This document shows, one piece after another, positions 1 to 8,930 of a stretch of DNA of 64,000 bases. The stretch's first letter is position 1; the number at the start of each line of letters is the position of its first letter. The notes beneath the pieces are model-generated. The model was not told the origin of the DNA. It was given only the letters and a program-made list of their open reading frames with translations, and made no database searches. Source of the DNA: Corynebacterium halotolerans YIM 70093 = DSM 44683 (GTDB lineage: Bacteria; Actinomycetota; Actinomycetes; Mycobacteriales; Mycobacteriaceae); contig NC_020302.1 in NCBI RefSeq assembly GCF_000341345.1, positions 2,770,075 to 2,834,074 on the forward strand, written 5' to 3'. The translations under genes and the position numbers were made by a program.

Positions 1-1
1 A

Positions 2-160
2 TTCCTCGAGTCCCGCGGCATCGCCGTGACCACCTGGGAGGGCTGGTACCGTCTCGACGCCGCCGAGCGTGAGGCCGGCGAGGCCGAGGGCCGCGAGCGC
101 AAGAAGATCGTCGAGTGGGACGAAATGGTCCAGCACTCGGGACCCGAGTACGAGATCTGA
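2..160 (+). CDS. fprA: Ferredoxin/flavodoxin-NADP+ reductase, C-terminal end (partial)
   Basis: The last 52 codons of a gene entering from the left edge, stopping with TGA at 158-160. The tail reads TTWEGWYRLDAAE, then GEAEGRERKKIVEW, then DEMVQHSG. This matches the C-terminus of actinobacterial FprA-type FAD/NADP reductases, where a conserved Trp-Glu-Gly-Trp segment and a GRER-K block end the protein. These enzymes pass electrons between NADPH and ferredoxin in the cytoplasm. The N-terminal FAD and NADP domains lie outside the window, so the assignment rests on the tail only. Confidence 0.7.
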   Translation, partial: FLESRGIAVTTWEGWYRLDAAEREAGEAEGRERKKIVEWDEMVQHSGPEYEI

Positions 161-175
161 TTTCCCGCTAGAATC

Positions 176-211
176 AGGGCCGTGTCCGGGCATTCGTCCG
201 GGTGCGGCCCT
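176..211 (+). terminator. Possible terminator after fprA
   Basis: Inverted repeat AGGGCCG (176-182) and CGGCCCT (205-211), followed by TGTTGTGT. The stem is short and the loop long, so this is only a fair candidate for ending the reductase transcript. Confidence 0.4.
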
Positions 212-281
212 GTTGTGTCTCCCGGTCCCCTGACCCAGGGATTCACCTTCAACCGATTCGTCCACCGGAAAGGTCCAGGTG

Positions 282-287
282 TAGATT
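282..287 (+). promoter_or_regulatory. Probable -10 element of a leaderless acetyltransferase transcript
   Basis: TAGATT ends 8 nt before the ATG at 296. No Shine-Dalgarno sequence sits in that gap and no convincing -35 is visible. The spacing fits transcription starting at or next to the ATG, an arrangement common in actinobacteria. Confidence 0.4.
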
Positions 288-295
288 CTTTCGCC

Positions 296-796
296 ATGAC
301 CACCTTCTACGCCGTCAGCCACCTCGCGGAGATGTCCCCGCTTGAGGTCCACCGACTCTACAAGCTGCGCGTCGATGTCTTCGTCAACGAGCAGCAGACC
401 CCCTACGTCGAGATCGACGACGTCGACGCGCTCGACTCCACCTTCCACATGCTCGCCTGGAGCAACGACAGCGGCAACCGCGAGCTGGTGGGCACCGCCC
501 GCCTCTTCCCCGCCGAGTGGGAGGGCACGCCCGTCATGCAGCTCGGGCGCGTGTGCGTCGTCCCGTCCCGCCGCAACACGGGCCTGGCCCCGGAGCTCAT
601 CCGCCAGACCCTGCGCCTGTCCTTCGAGCAGGAGCCCGGCCGGGACGTCGTCCTCACCGCCCAGGAGCCGCTCATCGGTTACTACCGTGAATTCGGTTTC
701 GAGCCCACCGGTGAGCTCGTCGACGACGAGGGCATCCCCCACCAGCCGATGCGGCTGGCGGCCGCCAAGCTCGCCGAGCTGATCACCCGGAAGTAG
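296..796 (+). CDS. GNAT family N-acetyltransferase, ElaA type
   Basis: A 166-residue protein. The N-terminal block LYKLRVDVFVNEQQTPYVEI (residues 21-40) with D-D-V-D after it is the signature of the ElaA group. The acetyl-CoA-binding motif A is at about 85-102 (RVCVVPSRRNTGLAPELI), and a GYYREFGFEP motif B lies near the end. Family members transfer an acetyl group from acetyl-CoA to a small molecule or protein; the substrate of ElaA proteins is unknown. An upstream in-frame GTG at 182 exists, but it would overlap the hairpin and adds a Gly/Pro-rich stretch with no family similarity. The ATG at 296 is therefore chosen, supported by a -10-like TAGATT 8 nt upstream. Confidence 0.85.
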   Translation: MTTFYAVSHLAEMSPLEVHRLYKLRVDVFVNEQQTPYVEIDDVDALDSTFHMLAWSNDSGNRELVGTARLFPAEWEGTPVMQLGRVCVVPSRRNTGLAPELIRQTLRLSFEQEPGRDVVLTAQEPLIGYYREFGFEPTGELVDDEGIPHQPMRLAAAKLAELITRK

Positions 797-817
797 CATC
801 ACCGCCGGTATGGAACG

Positions 818-847
818 GGCCCGGGAGAACACGCGTTCTCCCGGGCC
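818..847. terminator. Bidirectional terminator between the acetyltransferase gene and purT
   Basis: GGCCCGGGAGAAC (818-830) and its perfect complement GTTCTCCCGGGCC (835-847) are separated by the 4-nt loop ACGC. It lies between two convergent genes and can serve both. Confidence 0.8.
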
Positions 848-879
848 GCATGCGTTGCAGGCGCTTGTCGACGCCCGTC

Positions 880-2103
880 TCAGTCGGCGTCGGACTCCCC
901 GTCGTTGACCGTGACCGCCGCGGCCGCCTCCCGGGCCTGCGCGCGGGCGGTCTCCACGTCCTCGGCGGTGGCGAGCACCAGACCCAGGCGGCGACGCGGG
1001 TAGGCGCCCTGTTTGCCGAAGATCCGGACGTCGACCTCGGGAACCGCCAGCGCCTCGGCGATGCCGGAGTAGCTGACCGTCTCGGATTCCCGGGAGGAGT
1101 GCAGGAGCACGCAGGCCCCCGGGGAGGTCAGGGTCATGTCGACGGGCATCCCGAGCACCGCCCGCACGTGCAGGTCGAACTCGGAGAAACGCTGGGAGGA
1201 CAGGGTGACCATGCCGGTCTCGTGCGGGCGCGGGGACACCGAGGAGAAGTAGACGTCCTCACCGGCGACGAACATCTCCACCCCGAACAGCCCCCGCCCG
1301 CCCAGGGCGTTGGTGATGCGCGCGGCCATGGAGCGGGCGTTCTCGAGGGCGCGGGGGTTGACCTCCATGGGCTGCCAGGACTCGACGAGGTCGCCGTCGC
1401 GGTGCAGGTGCCCGATAGGTTCAGAGAACCACGTGGCCATCCTGCCGGTCGCCGGATCGATGGAGCGCGCCGCGAGCAGGGAGAGCTCATAGTCGAAGTT
1501 CACGAAGCGCTCGACCATCACGTCGGCGTCTGCGTACGGGCCGCGGTGGGAGTTCTCCCAGGCCGGCTCGACGTCCCCCTCCGAGCGCACGACGCTGTGA
1601 CTGCGTCCCGAGGCGCTGACGGTGGACTTCACGATGCACGGGAAACCCATCTCGGCCACGGCCGCGCGGTATTCCTCGACGGTGGAGGCGAGGCGGTAGG
1701 CGGTGGTGGGCAGGCCCAGCTCCTCGCTGGCCATCCGCCGGATCTTCTCGCGGCCGACGGTCAGGGAACAGGCCTTCGCCGACGGCACGACACACGAGGT
1801 GCCCGCCTCCTCGATCTCGGCGAGAGCGTCGGCGGCGACCCGATCAACCTCCGAGACGACGTAGTCCGGGCGGACCCGGTCCACCAGCGACAGGACCGCG
1901 GCCCCGTCGGAGACGTCCACGAGGTGGGGGACGTGCGCGACCTGCTGGGCCGGGGCACCCTCGTAGCGGTCGGCGGCATGGACCTCCACCCCGAGGCGCT
2001 GGAACGAGATCGCCAGCTCCTTGCCCAGCTCCCCGGCGCCCAGCAACAGCACCTTCGTGGCGTTCGGGGTCAGCGGGGTGCCGATCTGGTCTGGGATGTC
2101 CAT
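880..2103 (-). CDS. purT: Formate-dependent phosphoribosylglycinamide formyltransferase (PurT)
   Basis: A 407-residue ATP-grasp enzyme that makes formyl-GAR from GAR, formate and ATP in purine synthesis. Evidence: an N-terminal pre-ATP-grasp fold starting VLLLGAGELGKELAI (about 18-32), the central ATP-grasp domain with GFPCIVKSTVSASG, and the metal-binding region FGVEMFVAGEDVYFSSVSPR followed by PHETG, which is diagnostic of PurT/PurK. Length is normal for the family. It starts at ATG 2103. It lies downstream of purA on the same strand with a 155-bp gap, so the two purine genes may be partly co-transcribed. Confidence 0.93.
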   Translation of the reverse strand: MDIPDQIGTPLTPNATKVLLLGAGELGKELAISFQRLGVEVHAADRYEGAPAQQVAHVPHLVDVSDGAAVLSLVDRVRPDYVVSEVDRVAADALAEIEEAGTSCVVPSAKACSLTVGREKIRRMASEELGLPTTAYRLASTVEEYRAAVAEMGFPCIVKSTVSASGRSHSVVRSEGDVEPAWENSHRGPYADADVMVERFVNFDYELSLLAARSIDPATGRMATWFSEPIGHLHRDGDLVESWQPMEVNPRALENARSMAARITNALGGRGLFGVEMFVAGEDVYFSSVSPRPHETGMVTLSSQRFSEFDLHVRAVLGMPVDMTLTSPGACVLLHSSRESETVSYSGIAEALAVPEVDVRIFGKQGAYPRRRLGLVLATAEDVETARAQAREAAAAVTVNDGESDAD

Positions 2104-2258
2104 GCGTGCAAAAACTCCTTCGCGGCCGGGGTGTCTGGATTATCCCACAGAGCCCCGGAACCCCGTGAAACCGCGCCACCCGCGCCCCGGGGGCCCGTGC
2201 GAACGGGCGTCGGCGCGCGGGCGGAGTCAAACAGTGGCGGGTGGTCTCAGGTGCTGCC

Positions 2259-3548
<1,290 letters not shown>

Positions 3549-3698
3549 TGGTTACGTCACTTCCGATCACTCATCGAGTACAGGTGGGTCCGGCGAAGAC
3601 ACTATCCGCCGTGCCGGACACACAGACGTGTGCATAGTCTACTACCGACTCCGCCCACCAACCCCAATACCGCCCTCTGAATGCCCTCGGCCGCGGCG

Positions 3699-3704
3699 TA
3701 GAAT
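3699..3704 (+). promoter_or_regulatory. Probable -10 element, leaderless start
   Basis: TAGAAT ends 8 nt before the ATG at 3713 with no ribosome-binding site between them. This fits a leaderless transcript of the downstream gene. The -35 region is not convincing. Confidence 0.45.
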
Positions 3705-3712
3705 CACCCCTC

Positions 3713-4735
3713 ATGCGACTGCTCATCCTGCGTTGTGGAAACGCCCTGCCCGAGGTCACCCCCGATGAGGTGGACACGCTCCTGCACAGGGCGGGTACCG
3801 ACGCCCGCGTGGAGATCCACGAGCTCAGCGAGGTCCCCGCACGGAGCGAGCTGCGCTTCCTCGACGAAGCGGCGAAGGAGATCCTGCCCGAGGATCCGAC
3901 CCCCTCGCTGGGCGAGATCGCCGCCCGGCCCGACGTGGAGCACCTCGCCACCCCGCAGTCGGCGCCACAGGCCCCGTACCTGACCGAGCGGCTGCGGGTG
4001 GTCGTGCTGGGCACCGACGCCGCTCTGTCCGCGGTACTCACCCGCATGATGCGCGCCGACCACCTGTGGGCGGAGGTCGGTTTCGTTCCGGCCGCCGGCA
4101 CCACCGCCGGCCGCGGCTGGGGGCTGCCGGGAGCACCGTCGCAGGCCGTGGAGCTCGCGGTGACGGGGCGGGTCCGTCCGGTACCGGTCATCCGCACCGA
4201 TGCCGGGGTTGCCGTGGCGGGATCCGCGACAATTTCCCAGTGGGACGGCACGGAGCTGACCGGTGAGATCATCGTCGACGACCACGTCCTGGTACGCCAC
4301 GAGGGAAATCCGGCGGTGCGCTTCCACGGCGTGTTCGGCGCCCGACTGGTGCCGATGACCGACGCCCCGGGGATTGCCGCCGTGCGCGCGGTCTCCCCGA
4401 TCGAGACCGTCCCGGCCCCCGGCGACAGCGAGGGCATCCACGCCCCCTCGGCCGGCGGGCCGGGTCTGCGTGGACGCATCGGCCTGTCCATCGCCAATTC
4501 CTTCTCCCCGGAGATAACCCAGCAACTCTCGGAACGACCGCTGACCGGCTGGTTCCTGCAGCGGACCCCGACCATCCGGGGGCGCCTCGACGCCGATTCG
4601 CTGGCCACCGGCCGCGCCATCCAGGCCGGTGGCCCGGAGCTGGCTGTGACGGTGGACGGCGTGCGCCACAAGCGCCCACTGGAACGGGTGACGTTCTACC
4701 GGCATCTGCGCGATCTGCAGATCGTGCGCCCCTGA
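3713..4735 (+). CDS. Conserved hypothetical protein next to purA
   Basis: A 340-residue protein I do not recognise beyond its expected presence beside purA in corynebacteria. It has no signal peptide and no clear membrane segment. The N-terminus MRLLILRCGN and a hydrophobic strand RLRVVVLGTDAALSAVL (about 94-110) suggest an alpha/beta fold. Later segments such as DDHVLVRHEG and GIGLSIANS-like LRGRIGLSIANSFSP hint at a lipid-kinase or nucleotide-type domain, but no catalytic motif can be claimed. Transcription is divergent from purA. Confidence 0.75.
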   Translation: MRLLILRCGNALPEVTPDEVDTLLHRAGTDARVEIHELSEVPARSELRFLDEAAKEILPEDPTPSLGEIAARPDVEHLATPQSAPQAPYLTERLRVVVLGTDAALSAVLTRMMRADHLWAEVGFVPAAGTTAGRGWGLPGAPSQAVELAVTGRVRPVPVIRTDAGVAVAGSATISQWDGTELTGEIIVDDHVLVRHEGNPAVRFHGVFGARLVPMTDAPGIAAVRAVSPIETVPAPGDSEGIHAPSAGGPGLRGRIGLSIANSFSPEITQQLSERPLTGWFLQRTPTIRGRLDADSLATGRAIQAGGPELAVTVDGVRHKRPLERVTFYRHLRDLQIVRP

Positions 4736-5226
4736 GGAAGGGTTCCGCCGCGCGGGGACGACCTCATAGCGACGGGCGAACCCCGGGAAGCGCATTTTGT
4801 GATAAAGATCACAGGCTGGAAATCTTGACCGTTCCGCAATCTCAAAGTCGCTGGTAAGTGACCCTCCGGTCACTTCCCGAGTCTCCCGATCCCTTTTCCG
4901 CCGTGCCGGATCGCTCCAGTGCAGCCCGCAATTACCCCGATGTGGTGCATTTTCCTCGCTCCGATTTGCATCTCGGGCGCGGATAAAAGCACAAACAAAA
5001 CCATTGTAACGGCAGTCTCTGTGTCTTCCCCGCCAGATACCTTGGCGTGGCTCCCAGCTGGCGGTGACCCATGAAATCGGACCCGAGCCGTCCCTACGGT
5101 CGGAAGTGCAACGGCGCACAGCAGAAAAGTTAACCCCCGGTGCAGCGACCGCGTCATTGCAATATACGGCCCGGGGGAAGGGAAGCAATTACGACAGCAC
5201 GTACTGACTGAGAGAGGACACACGAC
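4736..5226 (+). other. 491-bp intergenic region with a CRP/GlxR-type site
   Basis: No coding sequence is supported here. The long reading frames on the minus strand are shadows of neighbouring codon usage. The region contains a perfect GlxR-type palindrome at 4798-4813, AT-richer DNA around 4980-5010 and 5155-5170 (CAATATACGG, a possible -10), and AGAGAGGA at about 5211-5218, the ribosome-binding site of the PRC-barrel gene. The length suggests complex control of that gene. Confidence 0.6.
4798..4813. promoter_or_regulatory. GlxR (CRP-like) binding site, perfect consensus
   Basis: TGTGATAAAGATCACA matches TGTGA-N6-TCACA at every fixed position. GlxR is the cAMP-dependent global regulator of corynebacteria. 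The site is about 414 bp upstream of the PRC-barrel start and 62 bp past the end of the preceding gene. Confidence 0.7.
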
Positions 5227-6258
5227 ATGGTCAACAGGAACGTCCGCGATCTGACTACCGCCACCGCCTACGACAAGGACGGCGAGAAGCTGGGCTCGGT
5301 CAAGGAGGTCTACATCAACGACGCCAGTGGCCAGCCCGATTTCGTCGAGGTGGGCCACGGTCTGTTCGGCATGGGCTCCAGCCTGGTGCCGCTGCGCGGC
5401 CACCGCCTGGACGGGGAGAACCTCAACCTGGCCTTCTCCAAGGAGCGCATCAAGGACGCGCCGAACATTGACGCCGACGCCCACCTGAGCGCAGAGGAGC
5501 AGGACACGATCTACCGCCATTACGGCCTTGAGGGCGCGGAGAACGTCGAGTCCTACGAGCCCGACCGCGGCCCCGGTTACGAGCGTCGTGAGCGCGACCA
5601 GGAGCGTGAGACTCTCAGTGATCCCCTCGCCACCCGCGGTACCGACGCTGATCCCTACGCAGAGGCGAACACCACCCACGACGTCCCCGGCGGCATGGCC
5701 GCAGGTGCCGGCGTGGCGGGCACAGGCGCCGCAGCCGGCCTCACCGGTGACCGCGACGAGGAGCGGGTCGACCGCGACCGCGTGGGCGGCGAGGGCGATG
5801 AGATCGTCCGCTCTGAGGAGCACCTCCAGGTGGACAAGGACCGGGTGAACACCGGTCAGGCCCGCCTGCGCAAGTACGTCGTCCACGACACCGAGACCGT
5901 CGAGGTCCCCGTGGAGCGCGAGGAGGTCCACGTCGAGCGCACCCCGGTCGACGCGGATGACGCCCGCGCCCGCACCGGCGGCGAGCTCACCGAGGACGAG
6001 GCCTCCGTGACCCTGCACGAGGAGCGGGTGAACGTCTCCAAGGAGGCCCAGCCCGTGGAGAAGGTCCGCCTGGAGAAGGACACCGTCCGCGACACCGAGC
6101 AGGTCACCGAGGACGTGGCCAAGGAGCGGATTGAGGCCGAGGGCGTCGGCGGCACCGACCGCGACCGCACCGGGGGCGCTGGCGCCGCCAACGCCGATGA
6201 GACCGACCCCCGCTTCGACCCGCGTGACGTCGGCCCGAACGACCCCCGCAACCGTTAA
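5227..6258 (+). CDS. PRC-barrel and DUF2382 (YsnF/AvaK) domain protein
   Basis: A 343-residue, very acidic and charged protein. Residues about 5-80 form a PRC-barrel (TAYDKDGEKLGSVKEVYIND, then VPLRGHRLDGENL). Residues about 190-300 match the DUF2382 domain: two related halves with EHLQVDKDRVNTGQARLRKY and then LHEERVNVSKE, ending KDTVRDTEQVTEDV. A Gly/Ala linker (about 158-172) joins the domains. Proteins of this type are cytoplasmic and often stress-induced; no catalytic role is established. The start is ATG 5227 with AGAGAGGA 8 nt upstream. A GlxR-type site lies far upstream. Confidence 0.85.
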   Translation: MVNRNVRDLTTATAYDKDGEKLGSVKEVYINDASGQPDFVEVGHGLFGMGSSLVPLRGHRLDGENLNLAFSKERIKDAPNIDADAHLSAEEQDTIYRHYGLEGAENVESYEPDRGPGYERRERDQERETLSDPLATRGTDADPYAEANTTHDVPGGMAAGAGVAGTGAAAGLTGDRDEERVDRDRVGGEGDEIVRSEEHLQVDKDRVNTGQARLRKYVVHDTETVEVPVEREEVHVERTPVDADDARARTGGELTEDEASVTLHEERVNVSKEAQPVEKVRLEKDTVRDTEQVTEDVAKERIEAEGVGGTDRDRTGGAGAANADETDPRFDPRDVGPNDPRNR

Positions 6259-6282
6259 ACGCTGATCCGGGGTCAGCTGAAC

Positions 6283-6321
6283 AAAGCTCCTGCCCGGCCA
6301 CCCCGGCCGGACAGGAGCTTT
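6283..6321. terminator. Bidirectional terminator between the PRC-barrel and FUSC genes
   Basis: AAAGCTCCTGCCCGGCC (6283-6299) pairs with GGCCGGACAGGAGCTTT (6305-6321) with one mismatch and a 5-nt loop. The A run on one side and T run on the other let it work for both convergent genes. Confidence 0.88.
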
Positions 6322-6343
6322 CTGCATGGTCGCCGTCCCCGCG

Positions 6344-7570
6344 TCAGCGACGTCCCCGGTCCTCGTCCCCGCCCTCGTTGCGGTTGTCGTCCTCGTCCGC
6401 GAGTTCCTTCCACACCTCCGGCGGGTAGGCCGGGTGCCGGGAGGTCGGGGCCAGCATGGCCAGGGAGGACTCCCGGGACATGCCGCACACCTGCAGCAGA
6501 TCCGAGACGATGGAGCGCGACTGCGCCAGGACGACGTACTCGGAGAGCACCGCCTCGTCATTGACCACGCCCATGTCCGCCCGGGCCCCCATGACACGCA
6601 GGCGGCGGACCAGCTCGGGAATCTCGGTGGCCTCATTGACCTCCCCGTGGGACTCGTAGAGATCCGACAGGGAGGCGGTGATGTCGGCGAGTTCGTCGAT
6701 GATGTTGATCTGCCGCTGACTGACCTGATCACCGTCCTCACAGAGCACGAGCGCACGCCGGGCGAGCACGCGGACGTTGCGGATCGCGTTGTCCACCGGC
6801 TGCAGAATGCGCTCCAGGGAACGGACCCGACGCCGCCAGCCCCACAGCAGCGGGGAGAGCGTCGAGGTCTCGCGGCCGGTCTTCGCCGCGGCGAGCATGG
6901 TGTTGATGTCGTTCTGGGAGTTGCGTACGGCGGTCAGCGCCTCGTCGAGGGCGCGCGCGTCCCCCTTCTCCAGGGCGGTCGCGACGTCGTCGAGCACCGA
7001 GGAGGCGATGCCGAGCACCTTCGAGACCTCCTGCCGCGCCTGCCCCAGGGGGGAGGTCGGTATCAGCGCGATCGTCAGCAGTCCGATGACCGAGCCGATG
7101 ATGGCGTCGAACATGCGCTCCGGTCCACCACCGGCGGTCCCCGGCGGCATGATCGTGGCGATGAGGATCGAGCCGATGGCCACCTGATTGGTGACCAGCT
7201 GCGATTTCGACAAAAAGGACGCCAGGAACAGCGACACCCCGACGGCCACCGCGATCTGCCACGCCCCCGGCCCCAGCAGCGGGAAGAGGAGGTCACCGAC
7301 GCCGACGCCAACGGAACAGCCCACCGACAGCTCGACGGCGCGCCGGATGCGCTCCCCGCCGGAGAGGCTGAGGATGATCACGACCGCGATGGGTGCGAAG
7401 AACGGGACCGGGTGCCCGAAGACGTCCTGGGCGACCCAGTAGGCCACACCCGCGGCGACGGCCGCCTGCAGGATCGGCCCAATCCGCTTGCGGACCCGGC
7501 GGGCCCGCGACTGCATGGACCCCTCGACGACCTTGAGCCGCTCCAGGGTGCCGATTCTCAGCTTGGCCAT
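6344..7570 (-). CDS. FUSC family (aromatic acid exporter-like) membrane protein
   Basis: A 408-residue protein. After a basic N-terminus (MAKLRIGTLERL) come paired hydrophobic segments at about 30-160, including AAVAAGVAYWVAQ and PFFAPIAVVIILSLS, in the FUSC pattern. A long helical cytoplasmic region follows and the tail is acidic (ELADEDDNRNEGGDED). FUSC proteins are proposed exporters of aromatic acids; the substrate here is unknown. Start ATG 7570 is preferred over the upstream ATG at 7600 because the segment between them is not conserved in character. It converges with the PRC-barrel gene. Confidence 0.8.
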   Translation of the reverse strand: MAKLRIGTLERLKVVEGSMQSRARRVRKRIGPILQAAVAAGVAYWVAQDVFGHPVPFFAPIAVVIILSLSGGERIRRAVELSVGCSVGVGVGDLLFPLLGPGAWQIAVAVGVSLFLASFLSKSQLVTNQVAIGSILIATIMPPGTAGGGPERMFDAIIGSVIGLLTIALIPTSPLGQARQEVSKVLGIASSVLDDVATALEKGDARALDEALTAVRNSQNDINTMLAAAKTGRETSTLSPLLWGWRRRVRSLERILQPVDNAIRNVRVLARRALVLCEDGDQVSQRQINIIDELADITASLSDLYESHGEVNEATEIPELVRRLRVMGARADMGVVNDEAVLSEYVVLAQSRSIVSDLLQVCGMSRESSLAMLAPTSRHPAYPPEVWKELADEDDNRNEGGDEDRGRR

Positions 7571-7617
7571 GCCCCATACTCTAGCGGTGCCCCCGGACAC
7601 CGCCGTGGAAACGACGG

Positions 7618-7655
7618 CGCCCCGGCCCCCGCATCAGGGTGCGGCGGCCGGGGCG
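7618..7655 (-). terminator. Terminator of fba
   Basis: CGCCCCGGCC (7618-7627) is complementary to GGCCGGGGCG (7646-7655). It sits 27 bp past the stop codon of fba. Confidence 0.7.
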
Positions 7656-7682
7656 TCGGAAAGCGGAGGTTACCTCACAGGG

Positions 7683-8717
7683 TTACTTCGCGGTGGACTT
7701 GCCGACGGAGTGCAGGTCCTTGCAGGCCTCGATGACGCGCTCGGACATGGACTGCTCGGCCTTCTTCAGGTAGGAGCGCGGGTCGTAGGCCTTCTTGTTG
7801 CCGACCTCGCCGTCGATCTTCAGTACGCCGTCGTAGTTCTCGAACATGTGGGAGGCGATGGGACGGGTGAAGGCGTACTGGGTGTCGGTGTCGACGTTCA
7901 TCTTGATGACACCGTGGCGCAGGGCCTCCTCGATCTTCTCCTTCTCGGAGCCGGAGCCGCCGTGGAAGACGAAGTCGAAGGGCAGGGCGTCGTCGCCCAG
8001 GCCCAGCTTCTGGCGGGCGACCTGCTGGCCCTCCAGCAGGATCTCCGGACGCAGCCTCACGTTGCCCGGCTTGTACACGCCGTGGACGTTGCCGAAGGTG
8101 GCGGCCAGCAGGTAGCGGCCCTTGTCACCGGTGCCGATGGCGTCGATGGTCTTCTCGAAGTCCTCGGGGGTGGTGTAGAGGTTGGCGCCGGCCTTCGCCT
8201 GGACACCGTCCTCCTCGCCGCCGACGACGCCGATCTCGATCTCGAGGATGATCTGGGCCTTGCGGGCCTTCTCCAGCAGTTCCTGGGCGATCTCGAGGTT
8301 CTCGTCGATCGGGACCGCGGAACCATCCCACATGTGGGACTGGAACAGCGGGTTCTCGCCGCGGTCCACACGCTCCTGGGAGATGGCGATCAGCGGCCGC
8401 ACGAACTCATCGAGCACCTCCTTCTGGCAGTGATCCGTGTGGAGGGCGATGTTGACGTTGTAGTGCTTGGCCACCTCGTGGGCGAAGGAGGCCAGGGCCA
8501 CGGCGCCGGCGACCTTGTTCTTCACACCCAGGCCGGAACCGAATTCCGCACCACCGGTGGAGAACTGGATGATGCCGTCGGACTCGGCCTCAGCGAATCC
8601 CTTGATCGCGGCGTTGATCGTCTCGGACGAGGTGCAGTTGATCGCGGGGTAGGCGAAGCCGCCCTCCTTCGCACGATCCAGCATCTCGTTGTAGACATCG
8701 GGAGTTGCGATGGGCAT
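7683..8717 (-). CDS. fba: Fructose-bisphosphate aldolase, class II
   Basis: A 344-residue zinc-dependent aldolase that interconverts fructose 1,6-bisphosphate with the two triose phosphates in glycolysis and gluconeogenesis. The zinc-binding ALHTDHCQKEV and the active-site stretch DFVFHGGSGSEKEKIEEAL, followed by VIKMNVDTDTQYA, are intact. ATG 8717 is preceded by GGAGGATC. Its neighbourhood (GH76, TrmH, pyrE) is the usual corynebacterial one. A terminator follows the gene. Confidence 0.97.
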   Translation of the reverse strand: MPIATPDVYNEMLDRAKEGGFAYPAINCTSSETINAAIKGFAEAESDGIIQFSTGGAEFGSGLGVKNKVAGAVALASFAHEVAKHYNVNIALHTDHCQKEVLDEFVRPLIAISQERVDRGENPLFQSHMWDGSAVPIDENLEIAQELLEKARKAQIILEIEIGVVGGEEDGVQAKAGANLYTTPEDFEKTIDAIGTGDKGRYLLAATFGNVHGVYKPGNVRLRPEILLEGQQVARQKLGLGDDALPFDFVFHGGSGSEKEKIEEALRHGVIKMNVDTDTQYAFTRPIASHMFENYDGVLKIDGEVGNKKAYDPRSYLKKAEQSMSERVIEACKDLHSVGKSTAK

Positions 8718-8930
8718 GTGGTTGATCCTCCAGATTGGCGGTTGTCGAAAAATCGCTTCACCGGCTCTTTTACGGCTTCACCGCGGCCGGTGCCATCCCC
8801 CAGTATGCCTGTGTTCGCAGGCCCACGCTCGCGGTATGACCAATCAACCACCATTCGGGTGGGGTTCCCCGGGGTGGATGCGGGGGTCCGTCAGGGATCA
8901 CCCGCGAATCGGGACGTTGAACGCCGACCC

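Noticed and set aside
3704..5188. Minus-strand frame of 494 codons opposite the 3713 gene
   Set aside because: It is GC-driven, with no domain resemblance, and it covers a regulatory region.
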